DNA of 64,000 bases. Source: Streptantibioticus rubrisoli (GTDB lineage Bacteria; Actinomycetota; Actinomycetes; Streptomycetales; Streptomycetaceae). This document shows, in pieces, positions 33,522 to 41,906 of this stretch. Where the stretch lies: positions 83,519 to 147,518 of the forward strand of contig NZ_JANFNH010000012.1 of assembly GCF_024436055.1 (NCBI RefSeq), written 5' to 3'. The notes below the pieces were generated by a model. That model was not told the DNA's origin. It did not search any database and saw nothing but the letters and a program-made list of their open reading frames with translations. The position numbers and the translations under genes were made by a program. Position 1 is the first letter of the stretch, and each line of letters opens with the position of its first letter.

Positions 33522-35180
33522 ATGGCAGCCCCTACACACACGGTGACCAACCAGGCTCCGCCGCTGGTCACCTACGATGTCTACGCCTGTGACCCGGCAC
33601 TGACCGAGGGCGTCGCACGGCACGCCGCGCCGGAGCGGCTGGATGAGATCACGGCCGAGCTGAGCGAGCTGGGCCGCGCGGCGGGCTCGGCGCAGGCCCA
33701 GCGCTGGGGTGAGGACGCGAACGCCTACCCGCCGGTGCTGCGCACCCATGACCGGTACGGGAACCGGGTCGACGAGGTCGAGTTCCACCCCAGTTGGCAC
33801 CGGCTGCTCGGCCATGCCGTCTCGGCGGGCCTGACGGACGCCTGGTCCCGGCCCGACGGGCATCTGCGGCGCGCCGCCGGTTTCATCACCTGGACGCAGG
33901 TCGAGGCGGGGCACGGCTGCCCGCTGTCGATGACGCACGCGGCGGTGCCCACCCTGCGCCATGAGCCGTCGCTGGCCGCCGAGTGGGAGCCGCGGCTGGC
34001 CTCCCGGGTCTACGAGCCGGAGCTGCTGCCGCCCGACGAGAAGGCCGGAGCGCTGTGCGGCATGGGCATGACGGAGAAGCAGGGCGGTTCCGACGTACGG
34101 GCGAACACCACGCGGGCCGAGCCGCTGGCCGAAGCGGGAACGTATCTGCTGACCGGACACAAGTGGTTCTGCTCCGCGCCGATGTCCGACGCCTTCCTGG
34201 TACTCGCCCAGGCAACCCCCTCCAAAGGAGGACAAGGGGGCCTGACCTGCTTCCTGCTGCCGCGGGTGCTCCCCGACGGCACCCGGAACACGTTCGCCAT
34301 CCAGCGGCTGAAGGACAAGCTCGGCAACCGCTCCAACGCCTCCAGCGAGGTGGAGTTCTCCGGCACCTGGGCGCGCCGGGTCGGCGAGGAGGGGCGCGGG
34401 GTCGCCACGATCATCGAGATGGTGGCGGCCACCCGGCTGGACTGCGTCTCCGGCTCGGCGGCGATCATGCGGCAGGCGGTGGCCCAGGCCATCCACCACA
34501 CGGCGTACCGGGAGGCGTTCGGCGGGCCGCTGATCGACAAGCCGCTGATGCGCAACGTGCTGGCCGACCTCGCGCTGGAGTCGGAGGCGGCGACCACCAC
34601 CGCGCTGCGGTTGGCCGCCAGCTATGACAGTGACAGCGAGCACGAGCGGAACCTGCGGCGGGTCGCCGTCCCGGTGGCCAAGTACTGGGTGACCAAGCGC
34701 TGCCCCGCGGTGGCGGGCGAGGCGCTGGAGTGCCTGGGCGGCAACGGGTACGTGGAGGAGTCGGGCATGCCGCGGCTGTTCCGCGAGTCGCCGCTGAACT
34801 CGATCTGGGAGGGTTCGGGGAACGTGCAGGCGCTCGACGTGCTGCGCGCGCTGCAACGCGAGCCCGACGCGCTCGGCGCGTTCCTCGGCGAGTTGGGGCT
34901 GGCGCGCGGCGCCGACCACCGGCTGGACGCCGCGATCAAGGACCTGTTGACCGAGCTGGCCGATCTGACGGGCATCGAGGCCCGCGCCCGCCGGGTGGTG
35001 GAGCGGATGGCACTGGTCCTGCAGGGGTCGCTGCTGGTGCGCTTCGCGCCCCCGCAGGTCTCCGACGCGTTCTGCGCGTCCCGCCTGGGCGGTGACTGGG
35101 GCACGGCCTTCGGCACGTTGCCGCACACGCTTGATCTGGCGTCGATCGTCAACCGGGCCCGCCCGGTCCCGCAGAGCTGA
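33522..35180 (+). CDS. aidB: AidB-like acyl-CoA dehydrogenase family protein
   Basis: 552 residues, AidB length rather than the about 390 of metabolic acyl-CoA dehydrogenases. The N-terminal helical region (QAPPLVTYDVYACDPALTEG) and GMGMTEKQGGSDVRANTTRA are AidB-like; the FAD-domain has LTGHKWFCSAPMSDAFLVLA and the C-terminal domain FRESPLNSIWEGSGNVQALD, with an added C-terminal helical region. AidB protects DNA from alkylating agents in E. coli, where it is part of the Ada response. Location within about 3 kb of ogt and the Ada-AlkA gene supports that role here. No ribosome site is seen; TACCGT lies 8 bases before the ATG, so translation may be leaderless. Confidence 0.88.
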   Translation: MAAPTHTVTNQAPPLVTYDVYACDPALTEGVARHAAPERLDEITAELSELGRAAGSAQAQRWGEDANAYPPVLRTHDRYGNRVDEVEFHPSWHRLLGHAVSAGLTDAWSRPDGHLRRAAGFITWTQVEAGHGCPLSMTHAAVPTLRHEPSLAAEWEPRLASRVYEPELLPPDEKAGALCGMGMTEKQGGSDVRANTTRAEPLAEAGTYLLTGHKWFCSAPMSDAFLVLAQATPSKGGQGGLTCFLLPRVLPDGTRNTFAIQRLKDKLGNRSNASSEVEFSGTWARRVGEEGRGVATIIEMVAATRLDCVSGSAAIMRQAVAQAIHHTAYREAFGGPLIDKPLMRNVLADLALESEAATTTALRLAASYDSDSEHERNLRRVAVPVAKYWVTKRCPAVAGEALECLGGNGYVEESGMPRLFRESPLNSIWEGSGNVQALDVLRALQREPDALGAFLGELGLARGADHRLDAAIKDLLTELADLTGIEARARRVVERMALVLQGSLLVRFAPPQVSDAFCASRLGGDWGTAFGTLPHTLDLASIVNRARPVPQS

Positions 35181-35616
35181 CGCGCGCCCCGCTTCGGCGG
35201 CCACGGCTCGCGCCCTGGCCGCCTTCTGCGGTTTTGGCGTGAGGGCGCGCGTGGGGGCGTGGCCGCGCGGGGGTGCGCCCGGGGCCTGCCTCAAACAGCC
35301 GGGGGCGCCCGCAAAGGCGTGCTCCTCGCCGGGCGGCTATGCGGACCCACCCGGTCTGGGAGGGCTGATGTGGAGGTGGGGACGCACGGGTGGTGCCGCG
35401 CCGACTCGGCACCACCCTGGCGTCGACCGGTTGCCCCAGGGGGGAGGGGGCGACAGGTCTGACTCCGGGCCACTCTCCGGCAGACCGCGCCCCGGCGGCA
35501 ACCGTTGCAGAACGTTGCAACTCTTTTCCGCATCCCCGGCGCGGCCCACCACCGGGACGGCACCATAAAGGGCAACGCGGAAGGGCACGGGGGCCGACAG
35601 CTCGGAGAGACCGCAC
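35181..35616. promoter_or_regulatory. Long intergenic region upstream of GAF regulator
   Basis: No gene is seen in 436 bases, but two structures are. A perfect hairpin, GGTGGTGCCG (35389-35398) with CGGCACCACC (35407-35416), may end aidB transcription. Further on, GTTGCA (35504-35509) and TGCAAC (35516-35521) form an inverted repeat within CAACCGTTGCAGAACGTTGC, 96 bases upstream of the GAF gene start. It is a candidate operator for that regulator. No clear -10/-35 pair was assigned. Confidence 0.4.
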
Positions 35617-36867
35617 GTGAACCAGCAGCCAGCAGACCCGGTGGTACTCGCTCAGCCGCCCGACGCGGCACTGACCCCACGCCAACCCATAGCCCCGCCA
35701 AGGCCGTTGATCGGCGACTCCTGGCAGCGGGTGCTGCGCACCGCGGTCGACCCGGACCGCGTCCAGCACACCGGTTTCCTGCCGCTGGACGAGATCGAGC
35801 ACCGCAGAAGGACCTCTCCGCTCGGCGACGTACTGCCGACGCTGCGGGACTCGCTGCGGTCGATCGCCGAGTCCGACTGCCACCTCGTGGTGGTCACCGA
35901 CGCCGACGGCCGGGTGCTGTGGCGGGCCGGAAGCCAGGCGATGCGACGCAGCGCGGACCGCTTGGAGCTGGTCGAGGGCGCCGCGTGGGCGGAGGACGTG
36001 GCGGGCACGAACGGCATCGGCACCGCACTGGTGACCCGGCGCCCGGTGCAGGTGCACTCCACGGAGCACTACGTCCGCGCCCTGCACCAGCTGACCTGCG
36101 CCGCCGCGCCACTGCACGATCCGCGCGACGGCCGACTGCTCGGCGCGGTGGACGTGACCTGCCCCGCCGCCACCACGCACCCCGCGACCCTGGCCCTGGT
36201 CAGCGCGGTCGCCCGGGTCGCCGAGGGTGAACTGCGCATCCGGCACTGGGAGTCGGTGGAGCGGCTGCGGTCGGCCGCGGCACCGGTGCTGGCCCGGCTG
36301 GACGGCCAGGCGGTGGCCGTGGACCGGGACGGCTGGACCGCGGCGATCACCGGGCTGCCGCCGATGGACCGGGTGGCGCTGCCCGACGCGCCCGTGGCGG
36401 GCGAGGCGTGGTTGCCGTCGCTGGGCCAGTGCGTGCTGGAGCCGCTGCCGGGCGGCTGGCTGGTGCGGGTCGGCCCGGCGCCCAGGCGGGAGGCCGCCGC
36501 GCCGAGCCGGGTCATCCTGGATCTGACCTGCGCCCGGTCCTGGACGGTCACCGTCAGCGGCCCGTCCGGCAGTTGGTCGCAGCGGCTCAGTCCGCGCCAC
36601 GCCGAGCTGCTGTTCGCCCTCGCCGTGCGGCGGGACGGCAGCAGCGCCGCCCAGTTGGCGGCCGACCTGTTCGGCGACGCCACCCGTGAGGTCACCGTAC
36701 GGGCCGAACTGTCCCGGCTGCGGCGGCACTTGGCGGGCGTACTGGCGCACCGCCCGTACCGCTTCACGGACGAAATCGCGGTGGAAGTGCGGCGCCCCGC
36801 CGACCCGTTGGACCTGCTGCCGTTCTCCACCGCCCCGGTGGTCCGGGCGGCCCGCGTTCCGCGCTGA
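35617..36867 (+). CDS. GAF-domain transcriptional regulator with C-terminal winged helix
   Basis: 416 residues starting at GTG, with GGAGAG upstream. A GAF sensor domain (about 75-200) has DGRVLWRAGSQAMRRSADRL, AWAEDVAGTNGIGTALVTRR and VHSTEHYVRALHQLTCAAAP, the layout of the GAF part of AcoR-like activators. The sigma-54 ATPase domain is missing. The C-terminal 110 residues are a winged-helix-like DNA-binding region (SPRHAELLFALAVRRDGSSA, DATREVTVRAELSRLRRHLA). Such truncated AcoR/GAF regulators are typical of Streptomyces and often act on aldehyde or alcohol dehydrogenase genes elsewhere. The inverted repeat at 35504-35521 may be autoregulatory. The ligand is unknown. Confidence 0.78.
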   Translation: MNQQPADPVVLAQPPDAALTPRQPIAPPRPLIGDSWQRVLRTAVDPDRVQHTGFLPLDEIEHRRRTSPLGDVLPTLRDSLRSIAESDCHLVVVTDADGRVLWRAGSQAMRRSADRLELVEGAAWAEDVAGTNGIGTALVTRRPVQVHSTEHYVRALHQLTCAAAPLHDPRDGRLLGAVDVTCPAATTHPATLALVSAVARVAEGELRIRHWESVERLRSAAAPVLARLDGQAVAVDRDGWTAAITGLPPMDRVALPDAPVAGEAWLPSLGQCVLEPLPGGWLVRVGPAPRREAAAPSRVILDLTCARSWTVTVSGPSGSWSQRLSPRHAELLFALAVRRDGSSAAQLAADLFGDATREVTVRAELSRLRRHLAGVLAHRPYRFTDEIAVEVRRPADPLDLLPFSTAPVVRAARVPR

Positions 36868-36883
36868 GTGGCAGACTGGCGGT

Positions 36884-37753
36884 ATGCCCGAGTTGCCGGA
36901 GGTCGAGGCGCTCGCCGGGTTCCTCGGCGAGCGCCTGACCGGGCGCGTGGTGGAGCGGGTGTACCCGGTGTCCGTACAGGTGCTCAAGACGTACGACCCG
37001 CCGCTGACCAGCCTGGAGGGCCGTACCCTCACCGGTGCCAGGCGGCTTGGGAAGTTCCTCGACATCGCGGCCGACGACGGCACCCATCTGGTGGTCCATC
37101 TGGCCAGGACGGGCTGGCTGCGCTGGTCGGACCGGCTTCCGGACGCGCCGCCGCGCCCGGGCAAGGGGCCGCTGGCACTGCGGCTGCGGCTGGCGCAGCC
37201 GTCGGGCTCGGGCTTCGACCTGACCGAGGCCGGTACCCACAAGCGGCTCGCCGTGTACTGCGTACGCGACCCGGCCGACGTACCGGGCATCGCCCGGCTG
37301 GGGCCGGATCCGCTCGACGCGGCGTTCACCGTGGACGTCTTCGCGGGGCTGCTGGCGGGTGAGCGGCGGCAGATCAAGGGCGTGCTGCGGGACCAGTCGG
37401 TGATCGCCGGGGTCGGCAACGCGTACTCCGACGAGGTGCTGCACGCCGCCCGGATGTCCCCGTTCAAGATCGCCGCGACGCTGGACGAGGCGGCGGTGGG
37501 CGCGCTGTACGAGGCGCTGCGCGGTACGTTGCGCGATGCGGTGGAGCGCTCGCGGGGGCTGGTGGCGGGCGAGTTGAAGGCTGAGAAGAAGAGCGGTCTG
37601 CGGGTACACGGCCGTACCGGCGAGCCCTGCCCGGTCTGCGGCGACACGGTGCGTGAGGTGTCGTACCGCGACTCGTCGCTCCAGTACTGCCCGACCTGCC
37701 AGACCGACGGCAGGCCACTGGCCGACCGGCGGCTGTCCCGGCTGCTGAAGTGA
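36884..37753 (+). CDS. Fpg/Nei-family DNA glycosylase
   Basis: 289 residues. The catalytic N-terminus MPELPEVEALAGFL carries the Pro2 nucleophile and Glu3. The H2TH region VLRDQSVIAGVGNAYSDEVL and zinc finger CPVCGDTVREVSYRDSSLQY followed by CPTCQ close the protein. It excises oxidised or damaged bases with AP lyase activity. Whether it prefers 8-oxoguanine (Fpg) or pyrimidines (Nei) is not clear; VVHLARTGWLRWSD is the Nei2/Streptomyces type. The start at 36884 was set by the obligatory MPELPE. CAGACT 6 bases upstream suggests a leaderless transcript, as for the Ada-AlkA gene. It starts 16 bases after the GAF gene. Confidence 0.9.
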   Translation: MPELPEVEALAGFLGERLTGRVVERVYPVSVQVLKTYDPPLTSLEGRTLTGARRLGKFLDIAADDGTHLVVHLARTGWLRWSDRLPDAPPRPGKGPLALRLRLAQPSGSGFDLTEAGTHKRLAVYCVRDPADVPGIARLGPDPLDAAFTVDVFAGLLAGERRQIKGVLRDQSVIAGVGNAYSDEVLHAARMSPFKIAATLDEAAVGALYEALRGTLRDAVERSRGLVAGELKAEKKSGLRVHGRTGEPCPVCGDTVREVSYRDSSLQYCPTCQTDGRPLADRRLSRLLK

Positions 37754-37766
37754 GCGCTCGGTCGGT

Positions 37767-39200
37767 CTACGGCGTGCGGGCCAGCTCCGAGCGCCGGTAG
37801 GAGTACCCGAAGTAGATGGCGAGCCCCACCAGGAACCAGACCGCGAAGCGCACCCAGGTCTGCCAGTGCAGAAAGGTGATCAGCCACACCGAGAACAGCG
37901 CGCCGATCCCCGGCACCACCGGCATCGCGGGGCAGCGGAACGAGCGCGGCAGTTCGGGCCGCCGGTAGCGCAGCACGATCACCGCGACGCAGACCACCAC
38001 GAACGCCAGCAGGATGCCGATGTTGGTCAGCTCGGCCGCGGTACCGATGGGCACGAACCCGGCGATGGCCGCCGACGCCACACCGACGATCCAGGTCACC
38101 CTGGTCGGCACGTGCCGCGTCGGATGGGTGCGCGCGAACCCCTTCGGCAGCAGCCCGTCCCGGCTCATCGAGTACCAGACCCGGGTGACTCCCAACATGA
38201 ACGTGAACATGACGGTCAGGATGCCGATGATCGCCCCCACCGCGACCACGTTGGCGATGCCGTTGAGTCCGACCGACTTGAACGCGCCGGAGAAACCGCT
38301 CTCCTTGTCGATGTCCCGGTAGCTCTGCATTCCGGTCAGCACCAGGCAGGCCAGTACGTACAGCACCATCGAGGCAGCCAGCGAGTAGACGATCGCCTTC
38401 GGCATGTGGCGCTGGGCGTCTTGCGACTCCTCCGCCGCCGTGCTCATGGCGTCGTAGCCGAAGACGGCGAAGAAGACGGTGGCCGCGCCGGTGAACGTAC
38501 CCGCCACGCCGTAGGGGAAGAACGGGTGGTAGTGGGCGGTGTCGATGTGGAAGAAACCGACGGCGATGACCAGCAGCACCACCACGACCTTGATGCCGAC
38601 GACCGTGGTCTCGAAGCGCGCCGCGCTGCGGATGCCGAGGGTGAGCAGATAGGCGATCAGCAGGCAGAGCACGGCGGCGAACAGGTCGACCCGGTGGCCG
38701 CGCCCGGTGCCGGGGGCGCCGAGCAGCCACGCCGGAAGCCTCATCCCGGCCTGGCTGAGCAGGAAGTCGAAGTACCCGGAGATGCCGATGGCCACCACCG
38801 CGACGATCGCGGTGTACTCGAGCAGCAGGTCCCAGCCGATGAACCAGCCCACGATCTCCCCGAGCACCGCGTACCCGTAGGTGTAGGCGGAGCCCGCCCT
38901 GGGGATCAGCCCGGCGAACTCCGCGTAGCTCAACGCCGCGGCCGCGCTGGCGACACCGGCGATGAGGAACGAGATCACGACGGCCGGTCCCGCCGTGCCG
39001 TTGGCCACGGTGCCCGCGAGGGTGAAGATCCCGGCGCCGATGATGCCGCCGATGCCGATGGCGGTGAGCTGCCATAGACCCAGGCTGCGGTTGAGCCGTC
39101 CCCCGGTGGCCGTGGCCTCGTCGTCCTCGATGCGCTCGATCGCCTCGACCGGCTTGCGGCGCAGTACGCCCTGTCCGCTCCGGAGAACGGCCATGGTCAT
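37767..39200 (-). CDS. APC-family amino acid permease (cationic type)
   Basis: 477 residues with about 12-13 membrane helices. Family hallmarks are LTAIGIGGIIGAGIFTLAGT near the N-terminus, SYAEFAGLIPRAGSAYTYGY, and FGYDAMSTAAEESQDAQRHM and PKAIVYS in the middle. The last helices resemble the YhdG/CAT subfamily, so basic or broad amino acids are likely substrates. The ATG at 39200 follows GGAGAGGAC; an in-frame start at 39305 would add a non-conserved extension. It is convergent with the Fpg/Nei gene (13-base gap) and is not linked to a catabolic gene. Confidence 0.9.
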   Translation of the reverse strand: MTMAVLRSGQGVLRRKPVEAIERIEDDEATATGGRLNRSLGLWQLTAIGIGGIIGAGIFTLAGTVANGTAGPAVVISFLIAGVASAAAALSYAEFAGLIPRAGSAYTYGYAVLGEIVGWFIGWDLLLEYTAIVAVVAIGISGYFDFLLSQAGMRLPAWLLGAPGTGRGHRVDLFAAVLCLLIAYLLTLGIRSAARFETTVVGIKVVVVLLVIAVGFFHIDTAHYHPFFPYGVAGTFTGAATVFFAVFGYDAMSTAAEESQDAQRHMPKAIVYSLAASMVLYVLACLVLTGMQSYRDIDKESGFSGAFKSVGLNGIANVVAVGAIIGILTVMFTFMLGVTRVWYSMSRDGLLPKGFARTHPTRHVPTRVTWIVGVASAAIAGFVPIGTAAELTNIGILLAFVVVCVAVIVLRYRRPELPRSFRCPAMPVVPGIGALFSVWLITFLHWQTWVRFAVWFLVGLAIYFGYSYRRSELARTP

Positions 39201-39309
39201 GTCCTCTCCGCCGACGCGCCGACAGCGGCCCATCATCGCCGACCCCGCACAGCCGCGGAAGACGGCGCCCCGCCTGACGCGCCGTCGGATCCCTCCGGCG
39301 GACACGCGT

Positions 39310-39346
39310 GTCCGCCCCCGCGCGGCTACCGGTTGCGGGGGCGGAC
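39310..39346 (-). terminator. Hairpin terminator after surface protein gene
   Basis: GTCCGCCCCCGC (39310-39321) pairs perfectly with GCGGGGGCGGAC (39335-39346), 12 base pairs around a 13-base loop. It lies 19 bases beyond the minus-strand stop at 39366 and before the permease start. Confidence 0.65.
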
Positions 39347-39365
39347 CGTACTGGGTGCGGGGGCG

Positions 39366-40109
39366 TCAGTACTTCGAACCCGCGCGACGGCGGACGAGGT
39401 AGACCCCGCCGCCGGTGACCGCCGCCGCCAGCAGCGTGGCGCCGAGCGCGGCCTGGACCGTGTTGACGCCGTCGTGGCTGCCGCCGAGGCCGGTCTTGGC
39501 GCCCTTGGTCAGCGGGCCGCTGCTCGGGGCCGCACCGGGGGCCATGCCCGGCGCCGTGTTCGGGCCCATGCTCGGGGCCGTGGTCGGGGCCGCCGCCATG
39601 CCCTCGCCGCCCTTGCTCATCGCGCGGCTCCTGGCGCCCTTGACCAGCGCGCCGAGCTTGCGGGCCACGCCCCTCGGCGGGTCGCCCTTGACGGCGATGT
39701 CGCCGACGGTGAAGTCACCACCGGTGATGGACTTGCCGGCGCAGGTGGCGGTGACCTTGTAGGCACCGTTCTTGGCGGTGGGAAGTACCTTCACCGTGGC
39801 GACCGAGGAGCCCTGGTTGATCCCCTTGAGCGGGGTACGCGAGAACACGCTGGACTCGACGACGGCGTTGTAGGGCCTGCCGCTGCCGCGACATGAGGTG
39901 CCGGCGACGGTGATGGTCAGCGTCCCACCGGGCCTGACGTCGCTGGGCGTGACGGTGATGTTGTTCGAGACGGAGTTCGAGCCGTAGCTCGGGGCGGAGC
40001 TCGAGGCGGACGGGGTCGCGGGACCAGCCGCCGCCGCGGCGAGCGGGGCGGCCAGGCCGAGGGCGGCGCCAGCGGCGGCGGTGGCTGCGAGGGCACGAGT
40101 GACGATCAT
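39366..40109 (-). CDS. Secreted, C-terminally anchored surface protein (sortase partner candidate)
   Basis: 247 residues. The N-terminal signal peptide (MIVTRALAATAAAGAALGLA) ends near AAAAAGPA. The middle is an Ig-like/neocarzinostatin-like beta domain (NITVTPSDVRPGGTLTITVA, GTSCRGSG with a cysteine pair, SSVATVKVLPTAKNGAYKVT, ATCAGKS). A Ala/Pro/Met-rich low-complexity linker follows. The end is a membrane helix (TVQAALGATLLAAAVTGGGV) with YLVRRRAGSKY as a basic stop. There is no LPXTG or LAXTG. A perfect GGAGG precedes the ATG. It is divergent from the class F sortase, so it may be anchored by it. Without that, it is still membrane-anchored. Confidence 0.78.
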   Translation of the reverse strand: MIVTRALAATAAAGAALGLAAPLAAAAAGPATPSASSSAPSYGSNSVSNNITVTPSDVRPGGTLTITVAGTSCRGSGRPYNAVVESSVFSRTPLKGINQGSSVATVKVLPTAKNGAYKVTATCAGKSITGGDFTVGDIAVKGDPPRGVARKLGALVKGARSRAMSKGGEGMAAAPTTAPSMGPNTAPGMAPGAAPSSGPLTKGAKTGLGGSHDGVNTVQAALGATLLAAAVTGGGVYLVRRRAGSKY

Positions 40110-40432
40110 GGTGATCCTCCGTTGGACGCGCCTGGGGCGAGGCGCCCCGGGATCGGCTGGAGCGCGTCCACGTCCGAGACTCACCCGGCCTTTATGCGCC
40201 CGCATCCGCGCGGCCCGTCGGGGCCAGCGCCACGAGCCCCGCCGGGGAGCGAGTTGAGCCGGTAACGCCGCAGGTCACACGGGATCGAAAACGGGTTCCT
40301 GACGTTCACTCGGACGGCGGTTACCCCATCGGCGTAGCGCGGACCGCGACCCGCCACCCGTTCGCCCGTCAGATCTCGCCGGGCGGGCGGACCGCGACTA
40401 GCGTGCCGCACAGCGAGGCTTCAGGAGGAGGC
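40110..40432. promoter_or_regulatory. Divergent promoter region, surface protein / sortase
   Basis: This 323-bp gap separates the two divergent genes and should carry both promoters. It shows no gene, repeat or clear -10/-35 pair. A modest inverted repeat, GCCCGTC/GGGCGG, around 40362-40390 is unremarkable in such GC-rich sequence. Confidence 0.3.
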
Positions 40433-41116
40433 ATGCCGCACATACCCCGCGCACCGGAGCCGACGCCCCGTCAGGCCGGATCGGTCACCCGCCGCCGACG
40501 GCGCGGCGGCCCGGTCCCGCCCGTCGCGATGGCCGCGGCCGCGCTGCTCGGCGGATACCTGATCCACGACGGCACCACGGCCCAGGGCGGCCCGCCGCGC
40601 CCGGCCTCCGCGGACTCGACCGCCACCCCGGTGCCGTCCAGCGGCGACCCGGCACCGCTGCCGTTCGCCGCGCCGTCCCGGATCAGCATCCCGGCGATCA
40701 GGGTGAACGCCCCGGTGATGCGGGTCGGCCGGGACAACGACGGCGGGGTCGGCGTCCCGCCGCCGGCGGACAAGAACCTCGCCGCCTGGTACGGCGGCGG
40801 CCCCGCGCCCGGGCAGCGCGGCACCGCGGTGATGGACGGCCATGTGGACAACAAGGCGGGACCCGCCGTCTTCTACAACCTCGGCGCACTGCACCGCGGC
40901 GACCACGTCGAGGTGACCCGCGCCGACGGCAGGACGGCGGTCTTCACCGTCTACGGCATAGAGCTGTTCGCCAAGAGCGCCTTCCCCGCCAAGCGCGTCT
41001 ACGACGACACCGGCCGCCCGGAACTGCGGGTCATCACCTGCGGCGGCGCGTTCTCCCGGCGCACGGGGTACGCCGGGAACGTGGTGGTCTTCGCTCGGCT
41101 GACCGGCACGCGGTAG
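40433..41116 (+). CDS. Class F sortase
   Basis: 227 residues. A cytoplasmic basic N-terminus (RRRRRGG) and a membrane helix at about 29-44 (VPPVAMAAAALLGGYLI) are followed by a Pro/Ala/Ser-rich linker and the sortase domain. Catalytic residues are His137 in VMDGHVDN, Cys203 in LRVITCGGAF and the Arg in FSRRTGYAGNVVVFARL. Class F sortases are actinobacterial transpeptidases whose substrates are mostly unidentified. The ATG at 40433 follows an excellent CAGGAGGAGGC site. It is divergent from the surface protein above, the obvious candidate substrate. No sorting motif is seen in it, so the relationship is inferred from position. Confidence 0.9.
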   Translation: MPHIPRAPEPTPRQAGSVTRRRRRGGPVPPVAMAAAALLGGYLIHDGTTAQGGPPRPASADSTATPVPSSGDPAPLPFAAPSRISIPAIRVNAPVMRVGRDNDGGVGVPPPADKNLAAWYGGGPAPGQRGTAVMDGHVDNKAGPAVFYNLGALHRGDHVEVTRADGRTAVFTVYGIELFAKSAFPAKRVYDDTGRPELRVITCGGAFSRRTGYAGNVVVFARLTGTR

Positions 41117-41170
41117 GCCGCTTCGGCGGCTCTCGGTCGGCCGCGGCCGGTCGGGCCAGTGCCGGTACCG

Positions 41171-41221
41171 GTCCGCGTGGCGGCCCGGCGTCCGCGTGGC
41201 GGCCCGGCGTTCGCGTGGCGG
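41171..41221. repeat. Short tandem repeat, 19-bp unit
   Basis: GTCCGCGTGGCGGCCCGGC occurs twice head to tail (41171-41189, 41190-41208), then a partial third copy, GTTCGCGTGGCGG (41209-41221). It lies in the gap between the sortase and the acetyltransferase gene. It may vary in copy number between strains. Confidence 0.8.
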
Positions 41222-41294
41222 TCGGCGTCCGCGCCGCGGCGGCGCGCACCCCCGGCCGAGCGGCGCGCGGGCGGATCGTGGTTGGCTGGGCCGC

Positions 41295-41867
41295 ATGCGC
41301 ATCGCCGTGACCACCTGGTCCCTGGAGCAGACCTCCGCCGCCGACCTGCGCCCGGCCGCCGAGCCGGATCCGCGGGCCGGGGTCCGGGTCGTGCGGGCCG
41401 AGGTGCCGAGCCCGGCGTTCAGCCGGTTCCTCTACACCGCGGTCGGTGCGGACGTCTCCTGGACCGACCGGCTGGGCTGGAACCAGGCACGGTGGCGGGA
41501 GTACCTGGAACGGCCGGGCGTGGAGACCTGGGTGGCGTTCGAGCGGGGAACGCCCGCGGGCTACCTGGAGTTGGAGGGACAGGACGAAGGCCGGGTGGAG
41601 ATCGTCTACTTCGGCCTGCTGCCGGAGTTCCGCGGTCGGCGGATCGGCGGCCATCTGCTGTCGTACGGCACGGCGCGGGCCTGGGACCTGGCGGAGCGCT
41701 GGCCGCACCGGGCGCCCACGAAGCGGGTCTGGCTGCACACCTGCAGCCTGGACGGGCCGCACGCGTTGGCCAACTACGAGCGGCGCGGCTTCCGGGTCTT
41801 CGAGACGGTGACCGGCGAGGAGGACAAGCCGGCCATCGAGGGTCCATGGCCCGGCGCGGAACGGTGA
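41295..41867 (+). CDS. GNAT-family N-acetyltransferase
   Basis: 190 residues. The GNAT core is in place: VAFERGTPAGYLELE (beta-strand region), IVYFGLLPEFRGRRIGGHLL with the acetyl-CoA pyrophosphate-binding R-G-R-x-I-G-G loop, VWLHTCSLDGPHALANYERR and the terminal GFRVFETV. The substrate cannot be told. The start is the ATG at 41295; the upstream frame through the 19-bp tandem repeat is not coding. It precedes the sulfur leader by 94 bases. There is no sign of link to sulfur genes. Confidence 0.85.
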   Translation: MRIAVTTWSLEQTSAADLRPAAEPDPRAGVRVVRAEVPSPAFSRFLYTAVGADVSWTDRLGWNQARWREYLERPGVETWVAFERGTPAGYLELEGQDEGRVEIVYFGLLPEFRGRRIGGHLLSYGTARAWDLAERWPHRAPTKRVWLHTCSLDGPHALANYERRGFRVFETVTGEEDKPAIEGPWPGAER

Positions 41868-41906
41868 CCCGCAACACACTCGTCTCGGCATACAAGACCA
41901 GCGCGT

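Noticed and set aside
32298..35294. A 998-codon open frame on the minus strand across aidB
   Set aside because: The N-terminal 60% is antisense to aidB with His/Arg/Gly-rich, unconserved translation. Only the last 401 codons are the YihY gene.
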